Shown here: positions 1 to 12,200 of the stretch, piece after piece | Layout of the letters: each line of letters opens with the position of its first letter | Numbering within the stretch: the stretch's first letter is position 1 | Assembly: GCF_027596085.1 (NCBI RefSeq) | Contig: NC_072472.1 | Location: forward strand, 14,597,471-14,661,470 | Reading direction: 5' to 3' | DNA from: Anoplopoma fimbria | Lineage: Eukaryota > Chordata > Actinopteri > Perciformes > Anoplopomatidae | DNA: 64,000 bases | Notes under the pieces: generated by a model | What the model saw: the letters and a program-made list of their open reading frames with translations, nothing else | What the model was told of the DNA's origin: nothing | The model's database searches: none | Program-made: the position numbers and the translations under genes

Positions 1-634
1 GTTCACCCAGGCTAACATTTCTTCATTGTTTTCTTTCTTTGTATCAAAGTTACATCACTTTTTTACTATCTAACTATATACCTCACAGCTTCGTTGTGCT
101 GATTCTAATCTAATGTCCATGTATGAAATACTGTGTGTTTATCTCAGTTCAGATGACTTAATTGTCCTCCAAGAATAATTATTATTGCAGCAATATAGCT
201 TAAAAAATGATAATACCACGATAAACTATGAGATCCTATCAGACATTAACAATTTATGTACATTTATATATGTTTTCAAACTATTTTTTGACATAACATG
301 AATTTAACCCCAACCTTGATTATGTATATCTGTGCTTTTCAGGCAGCAACCAAAATAATGAGTAGAATACCATGATTGTAAATAACGTGTAGATTATCAT
401 ACTAAGCAATCCATTAATGTATAGTTGTTATTCTGCTTTTAAACATTTTACTTGTTTCTTTTTTTTTTGTTATAAGAATGTACAAACAGTCAGTCCTACC
501 ATTTAAAGATAAAAAATGCTAAATAAGGTTATGACAACCTTTGGATGTGGACCCATGTGTCTAAAATAAAGTTGAATAGTAATTGTATTAAAAAATATTA
601 ACAATACAAATAATAAATACATTTATCTGGCTTC
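1..634. other. AT-rich intergenic DNA
   Basis: No exon, RNA gene or recognisable repeat is seen. The stretch is strongly AT-rich with scattered short ORFs that have no protein-like composition. It could be an intron or 3' flank of a gene lying to the left of the window. Confidence 0.5.
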
Positions 635-823
635 TTGGAGCCTTATGATCCCAAGTTAATTCACAGGACCTGTGGACACTGCAGGCGGACCAAGCAGGTG
701 AAGAAGTCTACCCCCTGTGTGCAGGGAATGTTGGGATGTGGCCCTCTGTGTTATGGCAGACAGGAACCGCTTTCAGGAGAGGCAAAACAAACTTTTTTGA
801 CAAAAATACAAATCGGCACTTGA
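635..823 (+). CDS. Orphan cysteine-rich ORF, possible terminal exon of a gene left of the window
   Basis: I do not recognise this frame. It encodes about 62 residues in a GC-richer island inside AT-rich DNA, with a CxxC-like cluster (CGHCRR), a basic patch (KQVKK) and two further cysteine pairs, ending ...FLTKIQIGT. An AATAAA-like signal follows about 70 bases after the stop. The base composition and the nearby polyadenylation signal fit a last coding exon whose upstream exons lie outside the window, but there is no strong splice acceptor in front of it and no ATG with good context is needed. It could equally be a fragment of a repeat or a chance ORF. Confidence 0.22.
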   Translation: MEPYDPKLIHRTCGHCRRTKQVKKSTPCVQGMLGCGPLCYGRQEPLSGEAKQTFLTKIQIGT

Positions 824-1657
824 CGGAAAGAAATGTAATAGTTTTGATCTGTGTTGGCTACTTTTTACCTCCTGATCACAATGGCTTATAAAAACAAATA
901 AAAGTAAACAAACATTAATGTGCTATGTATGATTTGAATAAATATCTGTTCTATTTCCATTTTGTGTTTCTTTTGTATTTATGGTTATATAACTATGTAT
1001 ACATCCATGTGCATCATTCCAGCATACATATTCTGATAGCCAAGTTTGTGCATTAAAAAAATTATGTAAATTATATAATTGTGTATTACAGTGTAAATAG
1101 GAAACAATGGCTCAGACCTGAGAGGGACATTATTATATTTGGCCTACTGTTTTTGCGGTACTTCTATTTTATGCTAGTTACTTTAATGCTGCTACATTTC
1201 AAAGGGAATTATTGTCAGCTATATTTTACTACACTACATTATTTTAATACCTTAAGAAAGCGTACTTGTTACTTTTTAAATTCAGAGTTTGCATATGAAC
1301 AGTTAAATCCAAATTAATTGTTAAACTAGCCGACAGTATGTAATAGTTAGGATAAGCTCCACCTCAACCAGCTCCAACTTTAAAATGCCACTTTAAAATG
1401 ATGTCTTAACAATAATCCAGTAATATAATAGCCCATTACAACTACACATACAGGGGCTATTTTTTATTCTATTAATTTACTAGTTTGTACCGTTAAACAA
1501 TTTTACTATGTGAACATCAGTACAGACCTACACTACACATAATGATAACGACTTTTTTTTATTTTTGATGTGATAACACAAAAAGCAAGCCAGATTCAGA
1601 ATAATATTATTTGATATTTCGTGACAAATGAATCACACAGCAGCCTAAACGACATCC

Positions 1658-4219
1658 TTACAGTGGGAAGAGAAGGGTGCCAATGAAGGTGTTGTGGTTA
1701 TCTCCATCGTCATAGAGCGAATGGGTTGATGGGAGAACCAGGTGAATTTTGTCTCCTGCATTCAGCTCCAACACAACAGAGTTGGTGAAGTACTTATAAA
1801 GCATTTCTTCCTTCCACTCCACGTTAAACATGATCCTTTGGTTGTTCTTGTACACATATACACCCATAAGACCTGTGTGATGACCACACATAGTGAATTG
1901 GAAATAGTAGGCCCCTTTGACTGGTGCTGTGAAGAAACCTACAGAGTAAGAGTAGAAAATGAAAAACAATACCAATTGATTTATGTAGACTTACATGTGC
2001 GTATGTCCTGCAGTGTATTTATTACCTGTATCTGGACTGTAAGCATTGCCGATGTTGGTGAAGACCTTGCTGTATTTCAGTGTGACGTCGGCGTTGTTGG
2101 GTCCAACATATCCTGCATCAGTAAGAGCCGTGTAAAAGGCCACCTTTGATTGCCCTGTTAACACAAAAAAAAGTAGTGTAAAGAAAAGTAGAGTATGTCA
2201 TTAAACAAGTAACCTGGAGCTCACAACCAGCTCATCATTTCACTGACACACTTCATCACCTGCATTTACTCTCTCCAACTGGTCAATCCTGGACTTGCTA
2301 ATTAGAAGTTCTCTCTCACTGCTGCTCAGTCTGGTCTGCAGGTCTGGAGTTCAGTGAATGACAGTGAATTACAGCAGAGCAAACTTTAGTTAACATGCAC
2401 AACAAAGCATATTTAGTATCTTGACTCTCATCTTTTCTGTTGAACCAGTAATCAAATATGAAACTTCTGTAAATGTCCATGACAACATCAAACCATATTT
2501 AACTCATGTCTAATGACAAAACAGGTTATTTGTTGGAGCCGTCCAAAACAACCAAGTTAAAATTATTATTAGTCATTTCTCATCTGACAGCAGGGTGGTT
2601 AATGTAAACTAATTAAGTTGTTCTTAATACCTTGAGTGTTGCTAGTTGAAGACTGCTGACCCTTCTCCATACACCTTGTTATACAGAAGATTTTTTTTAC
2701 TTGTTTTCATTGTGAGTACATTTTTTAACCGTGCTAGCAGCATGTCTCTAGGGATGTTGGTCTGTCAGTCAGTCCGCCTCTTTAGCCCCGACGGAAATAT
2801 CTCAACAATTTTTGGATGGATTACCACAAACTTGTGTATAGACATTCATCTCCAGAGGATGATTCCTACAGACTTTAACAATGCCCTAAATTGTCCTCTA
2901 GCCTGAACTTGAGATAGACATTTGTGGTTTTGAGGGAAATGTCTCATCAACTACTTAATGGATTAACTTGAAATTGAGACTTGGAATCTCATTTACAAGT
3001 GGGTTCTTGCCACAATGGTAGCGTAAAAGTTTCATACAAGCGCCACATAAAAACATAAATAGGAGACTTAAACAATAAAACAGCAAAAAGTTAAAAACAA
3101 CATTAAAAAAAAAAAACACAAAAAAGAGGCAACAGTCATAAAACATATTAGCATAAAGCATGAACCAAATAATTGTCATTCAGTGTCAGGACGAGTACTT
3201 TCAGTGATCAAATGATTCTTAATCCTGCTCATCAAATAATCTAGTTTATCTCTGTAAATCAAACCAAGATGAGGGTCCAAAAAACCTGTTCTCTTAATTT
3301 CCCATCTAGCGCCATCATCAGGTCAAATTTGTGTACAACACCTTGGTTTATGACCAAATACAGAAACATTTTCAACACCTTTTTTTTTTAAGCTTTTTTT
3401 TTGTTTCTAAAAAGCAGAAACTTAAATTACATTAAATGATGTACATAATAAACCATTAACAATTTAATATAATAGCATAGAAAATAACAAACCATGAAAC
3501 TTATTAAACCATATGTTTGACAGTGAAATACCTGCATTCTCTCCTTCTAGGTCACTTGTTTTGATCTCGGTGGCAGTCAGTCTAGTTTCTTTGACTAAAA
3601 ACAGAAGACTTTTTTTAGGAACTGTTGAATTCATTACTAAAATAAGCTGCAATGTTTTATTTAATATAGCTAAATTATCTTATCCATATCATCAATATCA
3701 ATCTATCATTATAATTATCATTTCGCTAACACATTTCATCACCTGCATTTTCTTTCTCCAGTTGGAGAAGTTTAGTCTCACTGTTAAACAGTCTGGTTGG
3801 CAAGTCTGGAGTTAATGCAATGACAGAGAATTATAGAGCAGAGTGAACTGTTAACATGCACAACAAATCATATACAACACTCAAAAATATACTTGAAACA
3901 TTTCAATCCAGCTGGTAAAAGACAACATTATTAATACGAAACAGGAAAAGTTACCTGTCTTTGCGGGATTGTCTTTCTGCAGCAGCTGAACATGCACCCT
4001 AAGCTCCAGCACCATGTCTCTCAGAGCCCTCACTTCCGCCCAGATGTCAGGGGTGGTTGGCTTTGTGGTCTGCTCGATCGATTCCTCAGCTGTGTCTCTT
4101 GGAGCTGTCTCCCGAAACTCTCTGATCGCACCCACCTCGCCGAGACCTTCATCCTCCCCCTGAGCCCCCGACCCGCACTGACTGAGTAGCACCAACAGCA
4201 AAGGAAGAACAACCCTCAT
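1658..4219 (-). CDS. Secreted C1q-domain protein with coiled-coil stalk (C1q-like/cerebellin-like)
   Basis: Six coding exons join in frame: 4219-3955, 3805-3743, 3588-3532, 2343-2260, 2154-2026 and 1938-1658. They give about 292 aa, and every junction is phase 1. The first exon starts MRVVLPLLLVLLSQCGSGAQG, a clear signal peptide, followed by an acidic stretch and a helix (DIWAEVRALRDMVLELRVHVQLLQ). Exons 2-4 are short leucine/glutamate-rich coiled-coil cassettes that all end in a similar NAG junction. Exons 5-6 (about residues 158-292) form a C1q/TNF-like jelly roll: VAFYTAL at the start, GFFTAPVKGAYYFQF in the middle, and FIGTLLFPL at the end. No collagen Gly-X-Y repeat is visible, so the coiled coil probably drives trimerisation. 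An in-frame ATG at 4234 would add five residues, but the ATG at 4219 has better context. Fish have many such C1q genes. The ligand and the exact orthologue are unknown. A possible AATAAA lies at 1558-1563 on the minus strand. Confidence 0.82.
2731..2995. repeat. Interspersed fish repeat in the C1q gene intron
   Basis: The stretch runs from GTCTCTAGGGATGTTGGTCTGTC through 'AATATCTCAACAATTTTTGG' to the 'GAGGATGATTCCTACAGACTTT' block. I recognise it as a dispersed repeat seen in many fish introns. I cannot assign its class by eye, and no terminal repeats or target duplication are visible. Confidence 0.5.
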
Positions 4220-4234
4220 TTTCCAGTTACACAT

Positions 4235-4470
4235 ATTTCCAAATATTTCAGTGGTACATTTAAACTGTCTTATATAGCCTCCAAACTTCAGCTGGCTGAA
4301 CTAATGGGAAAAACAACAAGTGTTAATGTTTGATAGTTTGATTCAAGGCCTCAGATGATTCAACGTGATTGCTGTGCTGCTGAGAAAAATACAAGCTGCT
4401 ACAGACTGGTGGAACACTTTTACTATGATACCCTTTCATGCAGTCACAGCTGTGCATACACTGTGTTAAT

Positions 4471-4534
<64 letters not shown>

Positions 4535-5567
4535 TAACTTATCCTAATGCTGAGGCCAAGGATTATCTGATTCAATTCAGAGAAGGGAGTGAAACTTTTT
4601 CCCTTTGATACATTACAAATTATTATAAAACGTCCCGCTGTTCAACCACTGTGATAGTCTTTAACATCTAATGTTTGGATGTTTTTTCATCTTTTAAATT
4701 ATTTGTTTAATGATTGAAGCCCACATAAAGTTAATATCTGGTCTCTTTGGCCCTCTGGTGGCATCCCAAATACATCAACTCAGTCTGGACTAAAAAAAAA
4801 AAGTCAGGGGTCAAAGGTCTGATAATCATGCATTCACTCTCACTGGATATGAGATTTCATTCTTTTCTGGTTAACAGTGTAAGACATTAAAGAAGAAAAC
4901 CTAAAAAAGTACCTTTCATAGTATGTATAAACCAACACTAGAACATTTTCTGGCTGTGGTTTATTTAACAAAAACTCTCATTATGTTGAACACGCCATGA
5001 TTATCTTCCACGTTTACTTTGATTCAGATCCAAATGCAGGTAAAATAACGAATTTAGAGGATAGTGTCTCATTGATGGAGGCGTTGCTCTCCTGTTGCTT
5101 TTTGGGTGTCTTATTAGAGTATATTCACTGTTTATGTTCATGTGTAATTGATATAAAAGTTGACAATTGAATACAAATATCCAAACTTGACTAAACTTCA
5201 ATCAAATCTATTATTCTTGAAGCCCATATCCTCTCACTGGGAATAGTCACTGTCACAAGGTTTGTATAAATGTTTCAATGTAGAAATAAACAGAGTAGGT
5301 TTTTATTCAACTAATAACAGTATTTTCACAATCCATGTTCCAATCCATTAATATTGTTTAAAGTGAAACTGAAACATTTAGTAATGAACATTTTAAGTCT
5401 TACATTAACATCGGTGAATGAAGCGCCACATCTTTAACTCTGGGTCCATAAGGGACTAACAATAAAAGAAAGATCCAAATTAGTTATTTGACCATTTTCT
5501 ATCTTCATGATTTGTTTTGTACCTTCGCTGCTGGTGTGATGACACATCTTTGTTGTCCTGCAATGGG
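4235..5567. other. Intergenic DNA between C1q and METTL27 genes
   Basis: This holds the 5' flank of the C1q gene, an (AC)/(AG) microsatellite at about 4471-4530, and the 3' flank of METTL27. A minus-strand AATAAA (plus TTTATT at 5302-5307) could end the METTL27 transcript. Nothing else is recognised. Confidence 0.5.
4471..4530. repeat. (AC)n(AG)n microsatellite
   Basis: A run of five AC units continues directly into about 25 AG units without interruption. Confidence 0.95.
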
Positions 5568-7751
5568 CTAAAATTGTAGTTTCTTATAAATGTACACAGC
5601 ACCAGATATGTAGCCGTCCTCCTGCTCCGACACCCCTCTCTCCCAGTCCTTCACTTCAGTGACCTCCACACAAGTACAGAGCCCTTCGTCCTGCATCTGC
5701 TTCAGCTCACGCTCCAGGGCGGCTTTGTATTCCAAGTTGGCATGGTTACTTCTAGTTGTCATGCAAACAAGGCCACCTAGTGAATTCAGGTGATAAGTGG
5801 TGTTTTTGATTGATTAAAACTCGGCTACAGGGAGGAGACACTGATTAACAACCAAGGATCAGGATTGCATTAGAGGCAGCATCAAACCAAAAAATAAATA
5901 GTCCCACCTGGTTTGGTGAACTTGAACAACTCTCTGACGACACCAACCGGGACCTGACCAACACTCATTGCTCCAACGATCACAACCACATCAAACAAAC
6001 CTGCATGAGGAAGGGAAGGGGGAAAGATTATAAAACAGGTTGCAGTTCTATCAAATTAACAAGAAGGATTAAGATTATTAAATAGCCATAATATCATGAG
6101 AGATAAAAGATTTTCTTCAAAATAAGTCAAAGTTGGCTAACCTACCACGCTTGAGGAACACCTACTGAATCATAAAGATTAATGACCAATGTGACATAAG
6201 TTAAAGCGGCCCTATTATGCTTTTCCACTTTTTCCCTCTCCTTTAATGTGTTATATATATTTTTTACATGTAAAAGGTCTGTAGAGTTTAAAACCTGAAG
6301 TCCACGCCTAAAAAGGAGTCACCCTCCCCCTCAGAAACACTGCTCCTGAGCTGCCTGAAACGGCTCGATTGAATTCTCTCCTTGACTTCCGTAACTTTAT
6401 GAGGTCATAATGTTACGGAAGTGACGTATAACTCTCCAGCTAGTTTGGCCCTCAAACAACAAATAAAGAGAGATGGAGGTGAAGTTCACATCTACCATGG
6501 CATAGTGGTTAAGATAAAATAAGATAAGATAATCCTTTATTAGTTCCGCAGCGGGGAAATTTGCATTTGTTATGATAGCAGTCTCTCACCCGGGCGGCAC
6601 AGGTTTTAATCACATTGTGACCCGTCGTTAATTTGTCATACTCCGGAGGGAGAGTTTTTTTTAATTTGAAACGTTGACCAATCCCAACAGAGTGGGCTAG
6701 CTGATCAATCAGGGCAGACTTTGCTTTCTGGAGGGAGGAGCAAGCGCTACAACAGAGCATTTCAGAGAGAGGGTGAGAAGAGGTGCTGCAGGACAGCCAG
6801 GATGAGAAAAACAAGGCGGATTATGAGCATTAACGCATTTAAACATGTTGTAACTGTAATTTGAGTTAAAAATATGCACCCAGAAAATAGCATAATAGGG
6901 CCTGTTTAAACAATCAAATTACCCATCTGGACAGGTAACGGCTCGTCTCCCAGCATGGACTGCTTCAGGTCCTGGTACAACCCGCTCTCTCTGGCCACAT
7001 TCAACATTGCCTCGCTTCCATCAATCCCCACAAAATGTCCAAATCCATGTCTCTTCATCTGTACAAAACAGATACATTTGGTTGATTAACAGTCATACTG
7101 GTCAAGTAAATTGAAAATGGAAACTAGAGAGAAGATTCACTGGAAATAATTCTTAACTGAAACAGACCAGACATTAACACAGAAGTCACATTACAAGGAA
7201 AAGACTATTTTAAGTCTGGTTACTCTGACAAGAAAAAGTATTTTTTATTATATTATATTATGTAATACTCCCTCAAGCCTGTATCTTGTGAGTTACCTGT
7301 CTAGCCACCAGTCCTGTACCACAGGCTAAATCCAACACTACAGCAGCTTCACGATCACCGCTGAAATGGGAGGACATGCTGTTTGCTGCCAGACTTGGTG
7401 CACGGTACTCCAGAAGAGCGATATCCTGCCAGTTTTTTAAAAGAACAGTGGCTTTAAGCACAAATAAAGAAGGTAAACATTAGCACCGCAAATCTACATT
7501 TAGCGCGTTTTAAAGAAAATAGGAAGTCATATTTGTAATGTCCCCCTGCACAATTATATAATTTAAGCCAAACCTAAAATTTAACTTAAAAAAAATATTA
7601 TTATTGCTGATATTATCTTATTGTACATCACCTGATCATAGTTCTCCGCCCAGGAGTTGTAAAAGTTCACCTTTGATTCTGCTGTGGTGTTTTCATGAGC
7701 TGACAAGATGGTCGCTTTCACATTTTCAAATGTGTTGCTGACAGCTGCCAT
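5568..7751 (-). CDS. mettl27: Methyltransferase-like protein 27 (WBSCR27 family)
   Basis: Five coding exons join in frame: 7751-7632 (120 bp), 7425-7297 (129), 7058-6923 (136), 6000-5908 (93) and 5776-5568 (209). They give 228 aa, close to the mammalian METTL27 length. All introns are GT/AG. Exon 1 encodes the family start region (FYNSWAENYDQ). Exon 2 carries the SAM-binding motif I, VLDLACGTGLVARQ. Exon 3 has GHFVGIDGSEAMLNVARESG (motif II region), exon 4 has GLFDVVVIVGAMSVGQVP (motif IV region), and exon 5 ends SGAVYIYKKLQF. The family is a class I SAM-dependent methyltransferase of poorly defined substrate, expected in the cytosol. In human it is deleted in Williams-Beuren syndrome and lies beside CLDN4/CLDN3, which agrees with the claudin cluster further right here. 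A TIR element occupies the 6001-6922 intron and a hAT remnant sits about 200 bp upstream of the ATG. Confidence 0.9.
6201..6909. mobile_element. TIR/MITE-like element in METTL27 intron 3
   Basis: The 14-bp sequence GGCCCTATTATGCT (6208-6221) recurs as a perfect inverted copy at 6889-6902. Including outer bases beginning TTAAA on both sides, 19 of 21 positions match. A TTAA target duplication is possible but not certain, because the outer bases may belong to the repeat. There is no transposase frame. A second, unrelated repeat tail (6511-6565) is nested inside it. It resembles an abundant fish MITE that I know by sequence but cannot name. Confidence 0.6.
6511..6565. repeat. Retroposon 3'-tail-like fragment, copy 1
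   Basis: (AAGAT/AAAAT) units run into AATCCTTTATTAGTTCCGC and then AGCGGGGAAATTTGCA. The same block occurs at 46095-46147 with about two mismatches over 41 bases. The pattern (short tandem A-rich units beside a conserved ~35-bp block) is typical of LINE/SINE 3' ends in fish, here lying in reverse orientation. Confidence 0.55.
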
Positions 7752-7947
7752 TACTAATTATTAACAAAACTGTTGATGAAAAATATCAGAACGTTCATTA
7801 GTGAGTTTAAGTTTGAAGTGTGAATAAACAGTGCAGCTCAGTTGCCTTTACTCTACACTGTGCAACTACTGCATCTAGTTGAACGTCTGGGCTGCGGTCG
7901 AAAAGTCACATAAGCACGTCCTAATGTCACTTTACCTTTGCTTAGAC

Positions 7948-8806
7948 CAGTGGTTCTTAACCTGGGTTCGATCGAACTCTCAGGGGTTCGGCAGACACAC
8001 ACTGCGGTCAAGTGAGCCGCCGCTTTAAAAATGAATGACCGTCTATTGCGTTCACACCGAGCGCCCCGTTCGGTGTGAACGCAGCATAACTGTACGGTGG
8101 CTTGGGTAGCCCAAAAAGCACGGAGAAAGCTAAAACTTATGCTGCGTTCAGCAGATGACAGCAGATGTCAACGATGAATGCCTCGACGAAATCATTGAAC
8201 TTCAGCAGAGCCAGCTTCAACAGCAACTCTTCGGAACAACAACGCTCTCAACGTTTTGGTGTCACCAAATCGTACCATACTCTCGTATTGCCAAGAAAGC
8301 CCTTGAGATACTCACACCGCTTTGTGAGCAATCCTTTTCGAGGATGGTGGACATGAAAACTAAGAAAAGGAACAGACTTTGCTGCGAAAATGATATGAGA
8401 GTGGCACTTGCCAAGGTGAAGCCGCGCATTTCTGAACTTGTATCTGAAAGGTAACAGCAAAAGTCACATTGATTTGCAGTAAATATTCACTGAGTTATGT
8501 TTTTGTGTGAAATTCATGTTTTGTTTGTCGACAAACCGATCCTCACAGCATCGTACGAAGTTGCGTACCTGATCGCAAATCATTCATTGAGTTATGTTTT
8601 TGTGTGAAATTCATGTTTTGTTGGTTTTGTTCTTTGCACACAGTGATTTTGTGTGCATCTGATGCATGGTTAATTTTGTGCACTAATAAAATATATACCT
8701 ATGTTTTGAAGAAATCATATTTTATTTTTCCAATTACGAAGGGTTCGGTGAATGCACTGATGAAGCTCGCAGGGTTCAGTACCTCCAATAAGGTTAAGAA
8801 CCTAAG
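7948..8806 (+). mobile_element. hAT transposon remnant, internally deleted, with transposase C-terminus
   Basis: The ends are CAGTGGTTCTTAACC at the left and its inverted partner GGTTAAGAACCTAAG at the right (12 of 15 matching). They are flanked by 8-bp direct repeats that match at 7 positions (CTTAGAC core at 7941-7947 and 8808-8814). This is the hAT signature. The only coding remnant (8155-8454) reads like the C-terminal dimerisation region of ZBED5/SCAND3-type transposases (IAKKALEILTPLCEQSFSRMVDMKTKKRNRL). The catalytic core is missing, so the copy is non-autonomous. An internal direct duplication of about 34 bp occurs at 8491-8524 and 8588-8621. Confidence 0.75.
8155..8454 (+). pseudogene. 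hAT transposase C-terminal fragment (ZBED5-like)
   Basis: An open frame of 99 codons ends ...VKPRISELVSER. It matches the conserved end of the hAT dimerisation domain: a hydrophobic helix followed by LCEQSFSRM, then a basic K-R-NRL stretch, then LAKVKPRI. Nothing upstream encodes the BED finger or the DDE residues within the 859-bp element, so this is a relic, not an active enzyme. The same family has given rise to domesticated vertebrate genes, but there is no sign of that here. Confidence 0.65.
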
Positions 8807-9255
8807 CCTTAGACGAAAAACCTCACCAGGGACAACTGTGAAGGCGACTGACAGTCTATGTTGAATCCTATCCTAATCTATTTGAGGAAAGACAACCCGC
8901 CTGCACTGACACTAAGCTGCATATTTAAAATGTGAGGGCGGTTGTTGCTTTCGTCTGCCGGACTACAAATCTTTCGAAGAGGACTACAAAAAGCGCCTCT
9001 TTCACTTCTTGCCATTGTGGTAGCAGTTTAAACAGCTCTTTCAGGGACAGACTGCTTCACCCGCAGTGTGTGTGTACCGCAGGTCTTTCTTTCCTGCTGC
9101 TGTCACATTTTACTATCAATGTTGCTCACAGTTGATCACACATACCAAAAACTGACAATCCACTATTATTATTTCCTATGTGAAAATAATGTTAATCCAA
9201 CCGTTCAGTTATATTAAGCTTTTTTTTTTTTATTGATTAAAGTTATTGCAATGAT
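8807..9255. other. Intergenic DNA
   Basis: Short flank between the hAT remnant and the LINE, with a poly-T run near 9220. No gene is seen. Confidence 0.5.
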
Positions 9256-9270
9256 TGGGTTTGAGAGTTC
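9256..9270. repeat. Left target-site duplication of the LINE
   Basis: TGGGTTTGAGAGTTC here is repeated exactly at 16118-16132, immediately beyond the GGAT-rich 3' tail of the LINE. The 15-bp perfect match brackets the whole insertion. Confidence 0.85.
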
Positions 9271-12200
9271 GATTCACAAAACCCCAATGAATCGGACGAA
9301 GCAAGGTTGTGGCACCTCGCCCGGAATAGGGAAACTCACAAGCCCCCGGCTGAGCACCGCTGTTTTGGAGTTCTCCCCGGAGAATGAGAGGGTCGCCTCC
9401 CTGCAACTGCGAATCGCAGGGGGGAAGTCTCTGACTGTCATTTGTGCCTATGCACCAAACGGCAGTTCGGAGTACGCGGCCTTCTTGGAGTCCTTGGGTG
9501 GTGTTCTGGAAAGGGCGCCGACTGGGGACTCCATAGTTCTTCTGGGAGACTTCAACGCTCACGTGGGTAACGACGGAGAAACCTGGAGGGGTGTGATTGG
9601 GAGGAGGGAGGCCTGCCCGATCTGAACGTGGTGCTTTGTTGTTGGACTTCTGTGCTAGTCATGGACTGTCCATAACAAACACCATGTTTGAGCATAGGGA
9701 GGTTCATAAGTGTACTTGTTACCAGAACACCCTAGGCCAAAGGTCTATGATCGACTTTGTAGTTGTGTCATCAGACCTGCGGCCGTATGTCTTGGACACT
9801 CGGGTGAAGAGAGGAGCAGAGCTGTCAACTGATCACCACCTGGTGGTGAGTTGGATCAGGTGGCGGGGGAGGCCCGGTAAACCCAAACGTGTAGTTAGGG
9901 TGAACTGGGAACGTCTGGCTGAGGATCCTGTCCGCAAGGTCTTCAACTCCCACCTCCGGAATAATTTCTTGTGCATCCCGGGGAGGCTGGGGACATGGAA
10001 TCCGAGTGGGCCATGTTCAAATCCTCCATTGTGGAAGCTGCTGCTAGAAGTTGTGGCAGGAAGGCGATCGGTGCCTGTCGTGGCAGCAATCCGAGAACCC
10101 GGTGAAGGAGGCCGTCAAGCTGAAGAAGGAGGCCTTTCGGGCTTGGCTGGCCCAGGGGTCTCCTGAATCATCAGGCAGGTACCAGTTGGCCAGAAGGGCT
10201 GCAGCTGCGGCAGTTGATGAGGCAAAAACCCGGGTGTGGGAGGAGTTCGGCGAGGCCATGGAGAAGGACTTTCGAATGGCCTCAAGGAAGTTCTGGCAAA
10301 CCGTGAGACGACTCAGAAAGGGGAAACAGGGCTTTTCTCAGGCTGTGCTCAGCAGGGGGAGAACTGCAGACCCGGACTGGGGATATTGTCGAGCGGTGGA
10401 AAGAACACTTTGAGGAACTCCTGAACCCGACCAACACGTCCTCTGTGGAAGAGGCAGAGTCTGAAGACTCAGGGGAAGACTCGTCCATATGCCTGCCGGA
10501 GGTCGTTGAGGTAGTTAAAAAGCTCTTCAGCGGCAAAGCCAGGAGTGGATGATATTCGACCGGAGATGCTAAAGGCTCTGGACAGTGTTGGGGTGTCTTG
10601 GTTGACACGTCTCTTCACTGTCGCGTGGAAGTCGGGTACAGTGCCTGTGGAGTGGCAGACCGGGGTGGTGGTTCCCATTTTCAAAAGGGGGACCGGAGAG
10701 TGTGCTCCAATTATAGGGGCATCACACTGCTCAGCCTCCCCGGGAAAGTTTACTCCAGGGTGCTGGAAAGGAGGCTCCGTCCGATTGTCGAACCTCGGAT
10801 TCAGGAGGAGCAATGCGGATTCCGTCCTGGCCGTGGAACAGCGGACCAGCTCTTTACCCTTGCAGGTCTGTTGGAGGGGGCATGGGAGTTTGCTCATCCA
10901 GTCTACATGTGTTTTGTGGACTTGGAGAAGGCCTTCGACCGTGTCCCTCTGGGAGTCCTGTGGGGGGTACTGCGGGAATATGGGGTACCTGGTTCGTTAC
11001 TACGAGCCATTCGGTCTTTGTATGACCAAAGTGAGAGCTGTGTCCGGATACTCGGCACAAAGTCGAGCTTGTTCCCAATGCGTGTTGGCCTCTGCCAGGG
11101 CTGCCCATTGTCACCAATCCTGTTTGTGATTTTCATGGACAGGATTTCAAGGCGCAGCCAGTGGGAGGAGAGTTTCCGGTTTGGGGACCTCAGAATCACA
11201 TCCCTGCTTTTTGCAGATGATGTGGTTCTGTTGGCTTCTTCAGAACGTGACCTTCAGCACGCACTGGGGCGGTTCACAGCCGAGTGTGAAGCGGTCGGGA
11301 TGAGAGTCAGTACCTCCAAGTCTGAGGCCATGGTTCTCTTCCGGAAAACGGTGGATTGCACCCTCTGGGTTGGGAGTGAGTCACTGCCCCAAGCGAGGGA
11401 GTTCAAGTATCTCGGGATCTTATTCACGAGTGAGGGTAAAATGGAACGGAAGATGGACAGGCGGTTCGGTGCAGCGTCAGCAGTGATGCGGGCGTTGTAC
11501 TGGACCGTTTTGGTGAAGAAGGAGCTGAGCCGTAAGGCAAAGCTCTCGATTTACCAGTCCATCTACACTCAAAAAAACCAGATTGGATGTCTGCTACATT
11601 AACCAAAGTGTAACATGTAGCTTCTATTATATAAATCCATGTTTTGTGGATGAACACTTTTAAATCATGTAGTTCCATCATGACATGCAACAACTTAAAA
11701 TTTACTAGATTCATTTATGTTAACACAACCTAATACTAAGGGGTTAAGATAGCAAATAGTTTGTGATTACCACTCCAGAGAATAAGGTGGCAGTAATGCA
11801 CAAATAACACAGATCCTACGAAGGAGTTTCATATTCTTCGGTTAATTGTAGAGCCCTGGCAAAGAACCATCACCTTGAATCAGGAGATCAACTGTGGAAG
11901 AAGGTAAGCTGAATCTGTTTCATCCATCAAAATTAAAACAAAGTACTGTTTAGAAATGTCATCAACCATTAGTTCTTGTACTCTTTAACATTTTGGATGA
12001 TTTATTTCGTTATTAACTGCCATATTAAAGTGGATTTATATAGCCGACCGTCACCATGTGCATAGCTTACTATGCCCCGCAAGCTAGTGTTAAATGTGTG
12101 TCTGTGTATTAATGAAATGAGGCCGCGTTTAGACCAGAGCAGCCCTCCTACAATGAACTCCTTCATGGCGTTGTTTAAAAAGCCCGCGAACAACCGGCCA

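Noticed and set aside
1742..2149. 135-codon plus-strand ORF
   Set aside because: It is antisense to the two C1q-domain exons and the intron between them. The minus-strand exons have family motifs and matching splice phases.
4441..4530. Regularly repeated sequence considered as a CRISPR-like or satellite array
   Set aside because: Plain dinucleotide microsatellite with no spacers, in a vertebrate genome.
12002..12193. Minus-strand ORF inside the TIR element, considered as a transposase remnant
   Set aside because: Only about 60 codons, with no DDE/D context or helix-turn-helix, and it is in the intron of the carried gene.
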